Positions 51,397-60,446 of a stretch of 64,000 nucleotides of DNA are shown piece by piece. Positions within the stretch are counted from its first letter, which is position 1. The number at the start of each line of letters is the position of its first letter. This DNA comes from Sphingomonadales bacterium (GTDB lineage Bacteria > Pseudomonadota > Alphaproteobacteria > Sphingomonadales > Sphingomonadaceae): the NCBI GenBank assembly GCA_017309275.1, contig JAFKLT010000039.1, positions 1 through 64,000 of the forward strand. Direction: 5' to 3'. The notes below the pieces were generated by a model, which ran no database searches, had not been told where the DNA came from, and saw only the letters and a program-made list of their open reading frames with translations. A program made the position numbers and the translations under genes.

Positions 51397-52383
51397 ATGA
51401 ACCCCAGGCATTTGAAATTGCTGGCATCGGCCTGTTTGCTGATGGTCGCCGCACCGGCAGCCGCGCAGGAGGGCAGCTTTCAGGGCACGTCGCTGCTCGG
51501 TCAGCCGATGGTCACCGGCCCCGCGCGTAACGCGAACGTCGCCGCGACCGAAACGCTGGAGCGCGCCGCGCGCGAAGCGAAGGCGGCGTTCGAGGCGAAC
51601 ATGACCGTCGACAATGCGACCTGGTATGGCCGCGTGCTCTTCTATCAGGGCTATACCAAGGAATCGGCGGCAGTTTACGATCAGGCGCTCAAGCGCTTTC
51701 CCAATTCGGGCAAGCTGCTCCGCCACCGCGCGCATCGGCACTTTTCGCTGCGCGAGTTCGACAAGTCGATCGAGCTGGGGCTGAAGGCGGCGAAGCTGTA
51801 CGAAAACCAGCCGCTGGAACGCGAAAAGCCGGGCCCGGACTATTTCCCGGGCGACCCTGACGTGGTGCAATATTATCTCTATTACCACCTCGGCCAGGCC
51901 TATTTCGGCAAGCATGACTTCGACAATGCGGCGAAGTGGTTCGCCAAGTCGGCGGAGGCGGCATCCTTCACGCACGACCTGGATGCGCGGACGGCCAATG
52001 GCTATTGGGAATATCTGTCGCTGGCGCGCGGCGGGCGGATGCGCGACGCGCAGAAGGTACTCGACAGCTATGACCTGACGCTGTTCGAGGTGCACCCGAA
52101 CGGCGGATCGGACACTTATTTCGACGGCCTGCAACTGTTCAAGGGCAACCGCGCCGCCGACAGCTTCTTCAGCGACAAGGACAGCGGCCGCGCTTTTGCG
52201 ACCGCCGACGGGGTCGCGGCTTCGACGGCTTACAGCCTGGCCAATTACTACATCCTGCGCGGCGAGGCGGAGAAGGCGAAGCCGTGGCTGAAGCGGTCGA
52301 TCAACGTCGATAGCTGGGGCTTCTTCGCGCGCATCCAGGCCGAAGCCGATTGGTTGCTGCTGTTTCCGAACGAAAAGCCGTGA
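51397..52383 (+). CDS. Exported tetratricopeptide-repeat protein, paralogue of 42955-43893
   Basis: 328 residues; signal peptide to AAAQ. TPR-like pairs (NATWYGRVLFYQGYTKESAAVYDQALKRFP; LGQAYFGKHDFDNAAKWF; LANYYILRGEAEKAKPWL). Similar length and order of motifs to the TPR protein at 42955 (WYGR..; KRFP/KQFP; YW.Y). Its start is 30 bases after the ALDH stop, with GGAGAGG. Role unknown; presence in both arms of the cluster suggests a shared structural function. Confidence 0.75.
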   Translation: MNPRHLKLLASACLLMVAAPAAAQEGSFQGTSLLGQPMVTGPARNANVAATETLERAAREAKAAFEANMTVDNATWYGRVLFYQGYTKESAAVYDQALKRFPNSGKLLRHRAHRHFSLREFDKSIELGLKAAKLYENQPLEREKPGPDYFPGDPDVVQYYLYYHLGQAYFGKHDFDNAAKWFAKSAEAASFTHDLDARTANGYWEYLSLARGGRMRDAQKVLDSYDLTLFEVHPNGGSDTYFDGLQLFKGNRAADSFFSDKDSGRAFATADGVAASTAYSLANYYILRGEAEKAKPWLKRSINVDSWGFFARIQAEADWLLLFPNEKP

Positions 52384-52443
52384 GCTGAAACGCTGGGATG
52401 AAGGACGGACCCGAACAACGGGCCGGATATCTGGGAGACGCAC

Positions 52444-53856
52444 GTGAACAATTGGACCCGCCGTAAACCCATGGCGCCGGCCGGCGAGCGCAGCGCCGAC
52501 GCGCTGCCGCCCAGCCTGTCCTGGCCGCAGCTCATGGCCCTCGGCGTCGGCGCGATCATCGGGACAGGCATCCTGACCCTGATCGGCGTCGGCGTCGATC
52601 GGGCGGGTCCCGCCGTGCTGGTATCGTTCGCGATCGCGGGCGCAGTGTGCGCCTGCGCCGCGCTCGCCTATGCCGAGCTGTCGTCGATGATGCCGGCGGC
52701 GGGCAGCGCCTACAGCTATTCCTATGCCGGGCTGGGCGAGGCCTTTGCGTGGATTGTCGGCTGGAGCCTGATCCTCGAATATTCGCTCGTCGTGTCGACC
52801 GTGGCGGTCGGATGGTCGGGCTATGCGTCGCCTTTGTTGATGGGGATCGGTTTCCCGGAGGCATTGACGCGCGGGCCCGAGCTCGGCGGGCTGATCAATC
52901 TGCCCGCCATTGCGATCATTGCGGTGGTAGCCGGCCTGTTATTGCTGGGGACGCGCGAAAGCGCTCGGATCAATTCGGTGCTGGTCGTCGTGAAGATCGT
53001 CACGCTGATGCTGTTCGTCGGTTACACGCTGCCCCATTTCGATGCCGCGAACCTCGATCCCTTCATGCCCTATGGCTATCCGGCGACCGTCGGCAGCGAC
53101 GGCGTGCAGCGCGGGGTGATGGCGGCCGCCGCGATCATCTTCTTTGCCTTCTATGGCTTCGACGCGATTTCGACGGCCGCCGAGGAAACCAAGCGGCCGT
53201 CGCGCGATCTGCCGATCGCGATTATCGGATCGATGGCCGTCTGCACGCTGATCTATATGCTCGTCGCCGCCGCCGCCGTCGGCGCGGTTCCGTTTGCGCG
53301 TTTCGCCGACAGCCCCGAGCCGCTGGCACTGATCCTTCGCTCGATGGGGCAGGGTGGTATCGCGCAGATCGTGGCGACGACCGCTGTGGTGGCGTTGCCT
53401 ACCGTCCTGCTGGCCTTTCTTTACGGGCAAAGCCGGATTTTCCTGGCGATGGCGCGCGATGGCTTTCTGCCGTCGCGGCTCGCGCATATCTCGCGGCGCG
53501 GGACACCGGTGCGGATCACGTTGCTCACGGCGGTGATCGTGGCGGTGCTCGCCGGGCTGCTCCCGATCGGCAAGGTTGCGGCGTTGGCGAATGCGGGAAC
53601 GTTGATCGCCTTCATCGCGGTCGGCATCTGCCTGCTGGTCCTGCGCCGCCGCGCGCCCGATGCACCCCGGCCGTTCCGCGTTCGCGCGGCGTGGCTGGTC
53701 GGGTTGGGGACGATCGGCGGCTGCCTCTATCTGTTTTTCAGCCTTCCGTTCGAAACTTTGCTCTGGTGCCTGGTCTGGAACCTGATCGGCCTGGCGATCT
53801 ATGCCGTCTATGGCCAGCGGCGCAGCAAGCTGCAGCAACAGGACCCCGCCATCTAA
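52444..53856 (+). CDS. APC-family amino-acid permease
   Basis: 470 residues, twelve predicted helices. First helix ALGVGAIIGTGILTLIGVGVDRAGPAV is the classic APC substrate site; FYGFDAISTAAEETKRPSRDLPIAI is the CAT/YfnA-like helix 6-7 signature. Likely imports the cationic or neutral amino acid released by the peptidases of the cluster. It is 60 bases after the TPR gene and probably co-transcribed. Confidence 0.9.
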   Translation: MNNWTRRKPMAPAGERSADALPPSLSWPQLMALGVGAIIGTGILTLIGVGVDRAGPAVLVSFAIAGAVCACAALAYAELSSMMPAAGSAYSYSYAGLGEAFAWIVGWSLILEYSLVVSTVAVGWSGYASPLLMGIGFPEALTRGPELGGLINLPAIAIIAVVAGLLLLGTRESARINSVLVVVKIVTLMLFVGYTLPHFDAANLDPFMPYGYPATVGSDGVQRGVMAAAAIIFFAFYGFDAISTAAEETKRPSRDLPIAIIGSMAVCTLIYMLVAAAAVGAVPFARFADSPEPLALILRSMGQGGIAQIVATTAVVALPTVLLAFLYGQSRIFLAMARDGFLPSRLAHISRRGTPVRITLLTAVIVAVLAGLLPIGKVAALANAGTLIAFIAVGICLLVLRRRAPDAPRPFRVRAAWLVGLGTIGGCLYLFFSLPFETLLWCLVWNLIGLAIYAVYGQRRSKLQQQDPAI

Positions 53857-53934
53857 AGATCGTGCCTTCCGCTCGCGATGGCAGGCGGAGGGTATCGTGC
53901 TTGACTGCCGCTGCGGCGGGACTAGCAGTTTGGC

Positions 53935-54975
53935 ATGTTCGATCTGTCGCGCGGCCGCTCCGGCACGGAGCCCACCATCAACGATGTCGCCGCCGCAGCC
54001 GGGGTGTCGATCCGTACCGTATCGCGCGTCCTCAACAATTCGCCGAAGGTCAATGACGAGACGCGGACGCGGATAAAGGAGGCGATCGCCAGCCTGGGGT
54101 TTCGGCCCAGCGCGCGCGCGCGCGGCCTTGCCACCGGGCGATCCTATCTGATTGGCGCGATCCACAATGATCGGAACGCGTTGGTCATCGACACGATACA
54201 GCGCGGCATCGTCGCCGAGGCGTCGGCGCGCGGGTATGAACTCGTCGTCCACCCGACGCCTACAGGCAATGACGGATCGGTCGAGGATGTGCTCGATTTC
54301 GTGCACCGGTCGCGCGTCGATGGCGTGATCGTCATGCCGCCGGTGTCGGGCGTCGCTGGCATGGGTCAGGCGCTTGCCGAGGCAAAGGTGCCGGCGGTGG
54401 CGCTGTCCGCCGTGGCGATCCCCGATTTCTCATCGATCCTGCTGTCCGACGAACGCGCGGCGGCGGCGGAGGTCGCGCGCTATTTCATCGCGCATGGGCA
54501 CCGTCGGATCGCGCTGATCAACGGTCCGCTGGGCGTCGTTTCTGCCGCCGAACGCCGCGCAGGCTTCGTTGCCGCCCTTGCCGAGGCGGGCCTCGATCCG
54601 GCGGGAGAGGCCGAGGGGGATTATGATTTCGATTCGGGCTTTGCCGCGGCGGAAAAGCTGCTCGCGCTCGACCCGCGTCCGACCGCGATCTTCGCGGCGA
54701 ACGACATCATGGCGGCAGCGCTGCTGAAGGCCGCGGCAGCGCGCAGTATTGCGGTGCCTGCCGAGCTTTCGGTGGTCGGCTTTGACGGCAGCGCGATCGC
54801 GCGCATGCTTGCCCCGGCGCTGACGACCGTGGCGCGTCCGTTGGGGGATATGGCGGTGCAGGCGACGCGCCGCCTGATCGACCTGATCGAGGGCGGCGAC
54901 GATCGCTCCGACCTTGCCGCCGTGCTGCGCCTGGTCGAGGGCGGATCGAGCGGCGCGGTGCCAGCCGAGGGCTAG
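53935..54975 (+). CDS. LacI-family transcriptional regulator of hexuronate genes
   Basis: 346 residues. Helix-turn-helix with TINDVAAAAGVSIRTVSRVLNNSPKVNDETRTRI (about 14-47) and hinge helix ARGLATG, then a periplasmic-binding-like sensor domain (LIGAIHNDRNALVID; GHRRIALINGPLG; AIFAANDIMAAALLKA). The gene overlaps by four bases the convergent UxuB-like gene and lies beside uronate genes, whose divergent region has two LacI-type palindromes. Probably a repressor released by a uronate or intermediate. Confidence 0.9.
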   Translation: MFDLSRGRSGTEPTINDVAAAAGVSIRTVSRVLNNSPKVNDETRTRIKEAIASLGFRPSARARGLATGRSYLIGAIHNDRNALVIDTIQRGIVAEASARGYELVVHPTPTGNDGSVEDVLDFVHRSRVDGVIVMPPVSGVAGMGQALAEAKVPAVALSAVAIPDFSSILLSDERAAAAEVARYFIAHGHRRIALINGPLGVVSAAERRAGFVAALAEAGLDPAGEAEGDYDFDSGFAAAEKLLALDPRPTAIFAANDIMAAALLKAAAARSIAVPAELSVVGFDGSAIARMLAPALTTVARPLGDMAVQATRRLIDLIEGGDDRSDLAAVLRLVEGGSSGAVPAEG

Positions 54976-56393
54976 GCGGGTTCCCGCGCGAAGCCCGCCG
55001 GATCGGCGAGAGCGGCATGGGCACGCTCGATCGCCGACAGAAAAGCGGGGGCGTTCGCCAGATCGCCGAAGATTTCACGCATCGCCACGATCGCGCGCCA
55101 ATCGCCACCGGCAGCGAGCAAACGGTCGGCCAGGGGATCGGTGATCGGCTCGTCTGCCGATGCCGCGCGTTCGATGAACCGCAGCCACGCCGCGACCGGA
55201 ACGGCGAGGCGGTCGACAGGGCGACCGGCGGCGAGGGCGTCGCGGACCGTATCGAGGATGCGATAGGGCAGCTTTTGCGAACCGTCCCATGCGATCTGCG
55301 ACAGGCGGTGCTCGATCGCCGGATTGGCGAAGCGCGCCAGGATCGATCCGATATAGGCCGCGACGTCGAGGCCGGGCGGCGGAGCAAGCGACGGCGCGAC
55401 ATCCTCGCGCATCATTCGCTCGGCGAAACCGGCGAGGCGGTCGTCGGCCATCGCCGCCGCGACGGTCGCGTGACCGAGAGCGAGGCCGATATAAGCTAGG
55501 CTGGAATGCGCGCCGTTCAGCAGGCGCAGCTTCGCCGCCTCATAGCCGTGGACGTCACCCGCGAAGGTCACGCCCGCGACCTCCAGCGTCGGGCGCTCGC
55601 CCGCGAAATCATCCTCGATCACCCATTGGCTGAAGCGCTCGCGCTGAATCGGCCAGGCGTCGACCATGCCGGTCGCGTCGGAGACGCGCCGGCGCAGCAT
55701 GTCGTCGGTCGCCGGGGTGATCGAATCGACCATTGCGTTGGGAAAGCGGACTTCGCCGTCGATCCAGCGCGTGGTCTCCGGGTCGGTCGCGGCGGCGAAG
55801 GCGCGGACCGCGCCGCCGAGCTTGCGGCCGTTGTTGGCGAGATTGTCGCACGACAAGAGCGTCGGTGCGGGCAGGCCGCGCCGTCGCCGCTCGCCCAGGC
55901 CCGCCGCCAGCCAGCCGATGATCGATCGCGGTTCGGCGGGGTTTTGCAGGTCCGACTGGATCGCGGGATGTCCGAAATCCAGCTCGCCCGCTGCGGTCAG
56001 GCAATATCCTTTCTCGGTGACGGTCATCGATATGATCCGCGTGTCCTCGCTCGCCAGGGCGGCGAGAATGGCGGCGCGCTCGTCGCCCGTCAGGATGCCG
56101 CGGATCGCGCCGATCACGCGATAGTCGGCTTCGGCATCGAGCCGTGCCAGCGTGTAGAGCCCGTCCTGCGGCGCAAGCGCGTCGGCGACGCCCCGCGAAT
56201 TGAGGCTGATGGCGGTGATGCCCCAGCGCGGATCGTCGGCGAGCAACCTGTCGAAGGCGGCGGCCTGGTGCGCGCGGTGAAAGGCGCCGGGGCCGAAATG
56301 GACCACGCCGCTGCGGACGCTCCGCCGGTCGTAATCGGGGCGGCCGATCGCGGCTGGAAGCGTGCCGAGCGCGGCATCGGACAGCCGGGTCAT
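54972..56393 (-). CDS. uxuB: Mannitol dehydrogenase family oxidoreductase, fructuronate reductase (UxuB)-like
   Basis: 473 residues. N-terminal GVVHFGPGAFHRAHQAA is the nucleotide-binding motif of the polyol long-chain dehydrogenases, closer to UxuB/mannitol dehydrogenase than to UxaB. KLRLLNGAHSSLAYIGL contains the catalytic lysine pattern (KLRxLNxxH). It would reduce fructuronate to mannonate or tagaturonate to altronate with NADH. The cluster has altronate dehydratase but no mannonate dehydratase, so tagaturonate may be the true substrate. Confidence 0.82.
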   Translation of the reverse strand: MTRLSDAALGTLPAAIGRPDYDRRSVRSGVVHFGPGAFHRAHQAAAFDRLLADDPRWGITAISLNSRGVADALAPQDGLYTLARLDAEADYRVIGAIRGILTGDERAAILAALASEDTRIISMTVTEKGYCLTAAGELDFGHPAIQSDLQNPAEPRSIIGWLAAGLGERRRRGLPAPTLLSCDNLANNGRKLGGAVRAFAAATDPETTRWIDGEVRFPNAMVDSITPATDDMLRRRVSDATGMVDAWPIQRERFSQWVIEDDFAGERPTLEVAGVTFAGDVHGYEAAKLRLLNGAHSSLAYIGLALGHATVAAAMADDRLAGFAERMMREDVAPSLAPPPGLDVAAYIGSILARFANPAIEHRLSQIAWDGSQKLPYRILDTVRDALAAGRPVDRLAVPVAAWLRFIERAASADEPITDPLADRLLAAGGDWRAIVAMREIFGDLANAPAFLSAIERAHAALADPAGFAREPA

Positions 56394-57829
56394 GCAGCCT
56401 TCCGCGCCGGGGCGGCGGCGTCGAGCCCGTACGCTTTGCGGACCAGCCCGTTGGTAAGCTCATGCGCCAGCTCGGCCGCCTCCCAGTCGAGCAACCGATG
56501 TTCGGCGACGAGCCGCGCGAGGAAGCTGCAATCGATACGCCGCGCGACGTCGTGCCGCGCAGGGATCGACAGAAAGGCGCGCGTGTCGTCGTTGAAGCCG
56601 ACGCTGTTGTAAAAGCCCGCGGTCTCCGTCGTCATCTCGCGGAAACGGCGCATCGCCTCGGGGCTGTCGTGAAACCACCAGCTCGGGCCAAGGCGGAGGC
56701 AGGGATAATGCCCCGCCAGCGGCGCGAGTTCGCGCGCATAGGTCGACTCGTCGAGGGTGAAGAGGATGATCGTGAGGTGGGGCTCGTTGCCGACGACGTC
56801 GAGCAGCGGCTTCAGCGCGTGGACATAGTCGGTGCGCATCGGGATGTCGGCGCCCTTGTCGCGGCCGTGACTGTCGAACAGCCGCGCATTGTGGTTGCGG
56901 CACGCGCCGGGGTGGATCTGCATCGTCATGCCGTCCTCCACGCTCATCTTCGCCATTTCGGTGAGCATCTGCGCGCGGAACAGCTCGGCGTCGGCGGCGT
57001 CGGCGCGGCCCGCCATCACGCGGCCGAACAGCGCCTCGCATGCGGCCGGCGACAGGTTGGCAGTCTGCGCGGTGGCAAAGCCATGGTCGGTCGCGGTGGC
57101 GCCGGCGGCGCGGAAATCGGCGCGGCGCTTTCGGTGCGCGGCGAGATAGCCCGTCCAGCTTTCGACATCTTCGCCAGTCAACTCGGCGAAGCGGGCGAGG
57201 GCGGGGCGGAATTCCTCATGGTCGGGGTCGATCACCGAGTCGGGACGATAGGTGGTGACGACGCGGCCCCGCCAGCCCGAACGCCGGATCGCCGCATGAT
57301 GGTCGAGCGGATCGTCGGCGCCCTCGGTCGTGGCGAGAAAGTCGATGTCGAACCGCTCGAAAAGCGCGCGCGGGCGAAAGGCGGGAGTGGCAAGGCTCGC
57401 GTTGATCCGGTCGTAATAATCGTCGGCGTTCGCCGCATCGAGCAGCGTGTCGAAACCGAAGACCTCTGCGAACACGTGGTCCAGCCACATCCGCGAAGGC
57501 GTCCCGCGAAACAGGTGGTAGTTGCCGGCGAAAAGCCGCCACGCCTCGCGGGGGTCGGTTGCTGGCGTGCCGTCGCGACGCGGCACGCGGAGCGCGTCCA
57601 GATCGACGCCCTGGCTGTAGAGCATGCGGAAGACATAATGGTCGGGCGCCAGCAGCAGCTCGGTCGCATTGTCCCACGGCGCGTCGGTCGCAAACCAGGC
57701 GGGGTCGGTGTGGCCATGCGGGCTGATGATCGGCAGGTCGGCGACCTCCGCATAGAGCGCCCGCGCGATGTCGCGCGTCGTGGCATCGGCGGGAAAAAGG
57801 CGGTCGGGATGCAGGGTAAGGGCGGCCAT
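56390..57829 (-). CDS. uxaC: Glucuronate/galacturonate isomerase
   Basis: 479 residues. UxaC signatures: PIISPHGHTDPAWFA (HxH-like metal site), RMLYSQGVDL, EDGMTMQIHPGACRNHN, and GPSWWFHDSPEAMRRFR near the C-terminus. It converts glucuronate to fructuronate or galacturonate to tagaturonate in the cytoplasm. ATGA overlap with the UxuB-like gene. Confidence 0.93.
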   Translation of the reverse strand: MAALTLHPDRLFPADATTRDIARALYAEVADLPIISPHGHTDPAWFATDAPWDNATELLLAPDHYVFRMLYSQGVDLDALRVPRRDGTPATDPREAWRLFAGNYHLFRGTPSRMWLDHVFAEVFGFDTLLDAANADDYYDRINASLATPAFRPRALFERFDIDFLATTEGADDPLDHHAAIRRSGWRGRVVTTYRPDSVIDPDHEEFRPALARFAELTGEDVESWTGYLAAHRKRRADFRAAGATATDHGFATAQTANLSPAACEALFGRVMAGRADAADAELFRAQMLTEMAKMSVEDGMTMQIHPGACRNHNARLFDSHGRDKGADIPMRTDYVHALKPLLDVVGNEPHLTIILFTLDESTYARELAPLAGHYPCLRLGPSWWFHDSPEAMRRFREMTTETAGFYNSVGFNDDTRAFLSIPARHDVARRIDCSFLARLVAEHRLLDWEAAELAHELTNGLVRKAYGLDAAAPARKAA

Positions 57830-57840
57830 GACGATTCCTG

Positions 57841-57854
57841 TGCTAGCGCTAGCA
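57841..57854. promoter_or_regulatory. LacI-type operator O1
   Basis: TGCTAGCGCTAGCA, a perfect 14-bp palindrome with the CG-centred form of LacI/GalR operators. It lies 12 bases before the uxaC start and would block that promoter. A second palindrome with the same core is centred 42 bp away. Confidence 0.75.
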
Positions 57855-57882
57855 TGCGTTAAGTGTGACGCTTAGGCGCTTG

Positions 57883-57896
57883 TGCCAGCGCTGGCA
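57883..57896. promoter_or_regulatory. LacI-type operator O2
   Basis: TGCCAGCGCTGGCA, a perfect 14-bp palindrome differing from O1 by one base per half. It lies within a possible promoter toward uxaA (TTGTGC 57880-57885, 17 bases, TATTCG 57903-57908). The 42-bp centre spacing is about four helical turns, allowing both sites to be bound on one face. Confidence 0.75.
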
Positions 57897-57914
57897 ATAT
57901 CCTATTCGAGCAAG

Positions 57915-59426
57915 ATGAGCGATGCTGCCGACATGCTGAAACCGCGCGTTCTTCGCGTTGCCGCGGAGGATGACGTCGCCGTTGCGCTGGAGCCGCTCGC
58001 CGCGGGTGAGGCGGTCGATGTGGACGGGCAGGCGGTGGTGATTGTCGACCCCGTGCCGGCGGGGCACAAGTTCGCGCTGCGCGCCGTTTCCATCTGTGAA
58101 CGGGTCCATCGCTATCGCGCGCCGATCGGCGTTGCGACGCGTGCCATCGCTCGCGGCGAGCATGTTCACAGCCACAATCTTTCGACCGCGCTGTCAGGCG
58201 AACTCGACTATCGCTTCGTGGGCGTGGCGAAAGGCGAGGCGGCGGCGCTGCCTCTGTCTGAGCGAAGCTTCCGCGGTTATCGCCGCGCCGACGGCAGCGT
58301 CGGGACGCGCAACGAGCTGTGGATATTGCCGACGGTCGGCTGTGTCGGCCGGCTGGGCGAGCGGCTGGCGCGCGAGGGCGAGGGCGTCGCGGGGCAGGCG
58401 ATCGACGGCGTGCACGCGTTCAACCATCCCTTCGGCTGTTCGCAGCTAGGCGCCGACCTGGATGGCACCGCCGCGATCCTGGCAGCGCTGGCGCAGAACC
58501 CGAACGCGGGCGGCGTGCTGATCCTTGGCCTCGGTTGCGAATCGAACCAGCTCGACGCGTTGCTAGCCCGTATTCCCGAAGAGCGGCGCGGCCGGATCCG
58601 TACGCTTCGCGCGCAGCAGGAGGGCGACGAATTCGCCGCCGGGCTGGCGCTGGTCGAAGAGCTGATAGCGTTGATGGCGGGCGACAGCCGCGAAGCGGTG
58701 CCGTTGTCGGGCCTGCGCCTGGGCGTGAAATGCGGGGGTTCGGACGCGATGAGCGGCCTGACCGCGAACCCGCTGATCGGACGGATGGCCGATGCGGTGA
58801 CCTCGGCGGGCGGCCAGGCGGTCCTGACTGAGATACCCGAGATGTTCGGCGCCGAAGCCTTGCTCCTCGAACGCGCGGAGAGTGAGGAGGTGTTCGACCG
58901 GCTGGCGGCGATGATCAACCGGTTCAAACGCTATTTCCTGGATCACGGCGAGCCGGTGTCGGAGAATCCCAGCCCCGGCAACATCGCGGGCGGCATCACC
59001 ACGCTGGAGGAAAAGTCGCTGGGTGCGGTCCAGAAGGGCGGCTTGGCGACGGTCACTGACGTCATCGCCTATGGCGAGCGGGCGGAGCGCGCGGGGCTCA
59101 CGATATTGGAGGCGCCGGGCAATGACGCGGTATCGACGACCGCGCTCGCTGCGGCGGGCGTCACAATGACGCTGTTTTCCACTGGGCGTGGCACGCCGCT
59201 TGGCAGCCCGGTCCCGACGGTCAAGATCGCTTCCAACAGCGCGCTCGCCGCGCACAAGCCGCGCTGGATCGACTTCGACGCGGGCCGGGTTCTGGGCGAG
59301 GGGATGGAGGCCGCGGCAGAGGCGCTGATGGACCGCATCGTCGCGATCGCCAGCGGCGAGCCCGCTTGCAACGAGACGAACGACGAGCGCGCGATAGGCA
59401 TATGGAAGCGCGGCGTGACGCTTTAG
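57915..59426 (+). CDS. uxaA: Altronate dehydratase
   Basis: 503 residues from ATG 57915; GTG 57882 lies inside operator O2 and is rejected, ATG 57933 is another option. N-terminal SAF domain (about 10-90), then the GarD/UxaA domain with YRRADGSVGTRNELWILPTVGC, HPFGCSQLG, GLGCESNQ and KCGGSDAMSGLTANP, which include the conserved cysteines of the iron site. It dehydrates altronate to 2-keto-3-deoxygluconate. Confidence 0.92.
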   Translation: MSDAADMLKPRVLRVAAEDDVAVALEPLAAGEAVDVDGQAVVIVDPVPAGHKFALRAVSICERVHRYRAPIGVATRAIARGEHVHSHNLSTALSGELDYRFVGVAKGEAAALPLSERSFRGYRRADGSVGTRNELWILPTVGCVGRLGERLAREGEGVAGQAIDGVHAFNHPFGCSQLGADLDGTAAILAALAQNPNAGGVLILGLGCESNQLDALLARIPEERRGRIRTLRAQQEGDEFAAGLALVEELIALMAGDSREAVPLSGLRLGVKCGGSDAMSGLTANPLIGRMADAVTSAGGQAVLTEIPEMFGAEALLLERAESEEVFDRLAAMINRFKRYFLDHGEPVSENPSPGNIAGGITTLEEKSLGAVQKGGLATVTDVIAYGERAERAGLTILEAPGNDAVSTTALAAAGVTMTLFSTGRGTPLGSPVPTVKIASNSALAAHKPRWIDFDAGRVLGEGMEAAAEALMDRIVAIASGEPACNETNDERAIGIWKRGVTL

Positions 59427-59468
59427 CCGCGGGCTGGAAATCAGCAGCGCCGCCGGAAAACCGCCGCG

Positions 59469-60383
59469 CTAGAAAATCGTCCGATACCCCTGTGGCAGGC
59501 TCAGCTCGCGCGCGACCGCCAGCACCGACTGTGCGAGCGGGCTCATCGGCGTGCGGTCGGACACGATGACGCCGATCCGGTTCGGCTCGCCGGTGTCGGG
59601 CAGCGGCGTCGCCACCGCCCAGTCGAGCCCGCCGAACAGCATCGCGTGGCTGTCGGGCATGATCGAGCAAAGCTGGCCCTGCCGCACGATCGCTAGCAGC
59701 GCGACATAGGAATCGGCGGTGACCACCGGCCGCAGCGCCAAGCCCAGCGCGGCCAGGCGCGCGTCGAGGATGCGGCGGTTCTGCATCCCCTGATGCAGCA
59801 GGCAGAGCGGCAGTGTCGCAAGGTCGCGCCAGTCCGGATCGGGCGGTACGGCGATGCCGTCGCGGGCGCTGACCAATATGCTGCGCTCGCTATAGAGCGG
59901 CACCGACAGCGCATGCGCGGGCGGCTCGAAATCCAGATAGGTGATGCCCGCGTCGAGCTCGAACGCCTCCAGCTCGCGTTCGATCTGGCGCGAGGTCAGC
60001 GCACGAAGCTGGACGTTCACGCCGGGAAAGCGCGCGCGGATGGCCTCGACGAGCAAGCCGGTCGCGGGCATTGATGCGGGGATCGCGCCCAGCCGAAGCT
60101 CGCCCTTCAGCGGCCCCTGCGCCGTACTTGCCGCCTGTCCCAGCGCCTCCGCCGCGGCGACGAGTTGTTGCGCCCATGGCAGTATCGCCTCGCCCTCCGG
60201 CGTGAGGCCGGCATATTTGCGGTCGCGGACGATCAGCCGTCGGCCGAGCTGCGCCTCCAGCATCGCGATGCCCGCCGACAGCGTGGGCTGCGCGACGTTG
60301 CACGACGCGGCCGCGCGGCCGAAATGGCGTTCGCGGTGCAGCGCGAGGAAATATTCGATCAGGCGCGTTTGCATCCCGTTCAT
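59469..60383 (-). CDS. LysR-family transcriptional regulator
   Basis: 304 residues. Winged helix at the N-terminus (HFGRAAASCNVAQPTLSAGIAMLEAQLGRRL), then a two-lobe sensor domain. The start may be the second Met (MQTRLIEYF). It follows dctA on the same strand and may regulate it or a target outside the window; no T-N11-A motif was confirmed. Confidence 0.9.
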   Translation of the reverse strand: MNGMQTRLIEYFLALHRERHFGRAAASCNVAQPTLSAGIAMLEAQLGRRLIVRDRKYAGLTPEGEAILPWAQQLVAAAEALGQAASTAQGPLKGELRLGAIPASMPATGLLVEAIRARFPGVNVQLRALTSRQIERELEAFELDAGITYLDFEPPAHALSVPLYSERSILVSARDGIAVPPDPDWRDLATLPLCLLHQGMQNRRILDARLAALGLALRPVVTADSYVALLAIVRQGQLCSIMPDSHAMLFGGLDWAVATPLPDTGEPNRIGVIVSDRTPMSPLAQSVLAVARELSLPQGYRTIF

Positions 60384-60446
60384 TAGGCGTGGGGAGCGTC
60401 CTTTGTCACCGGCCGCTTTTCGTTTTGGCTCCCCGGGGTCCCGATC

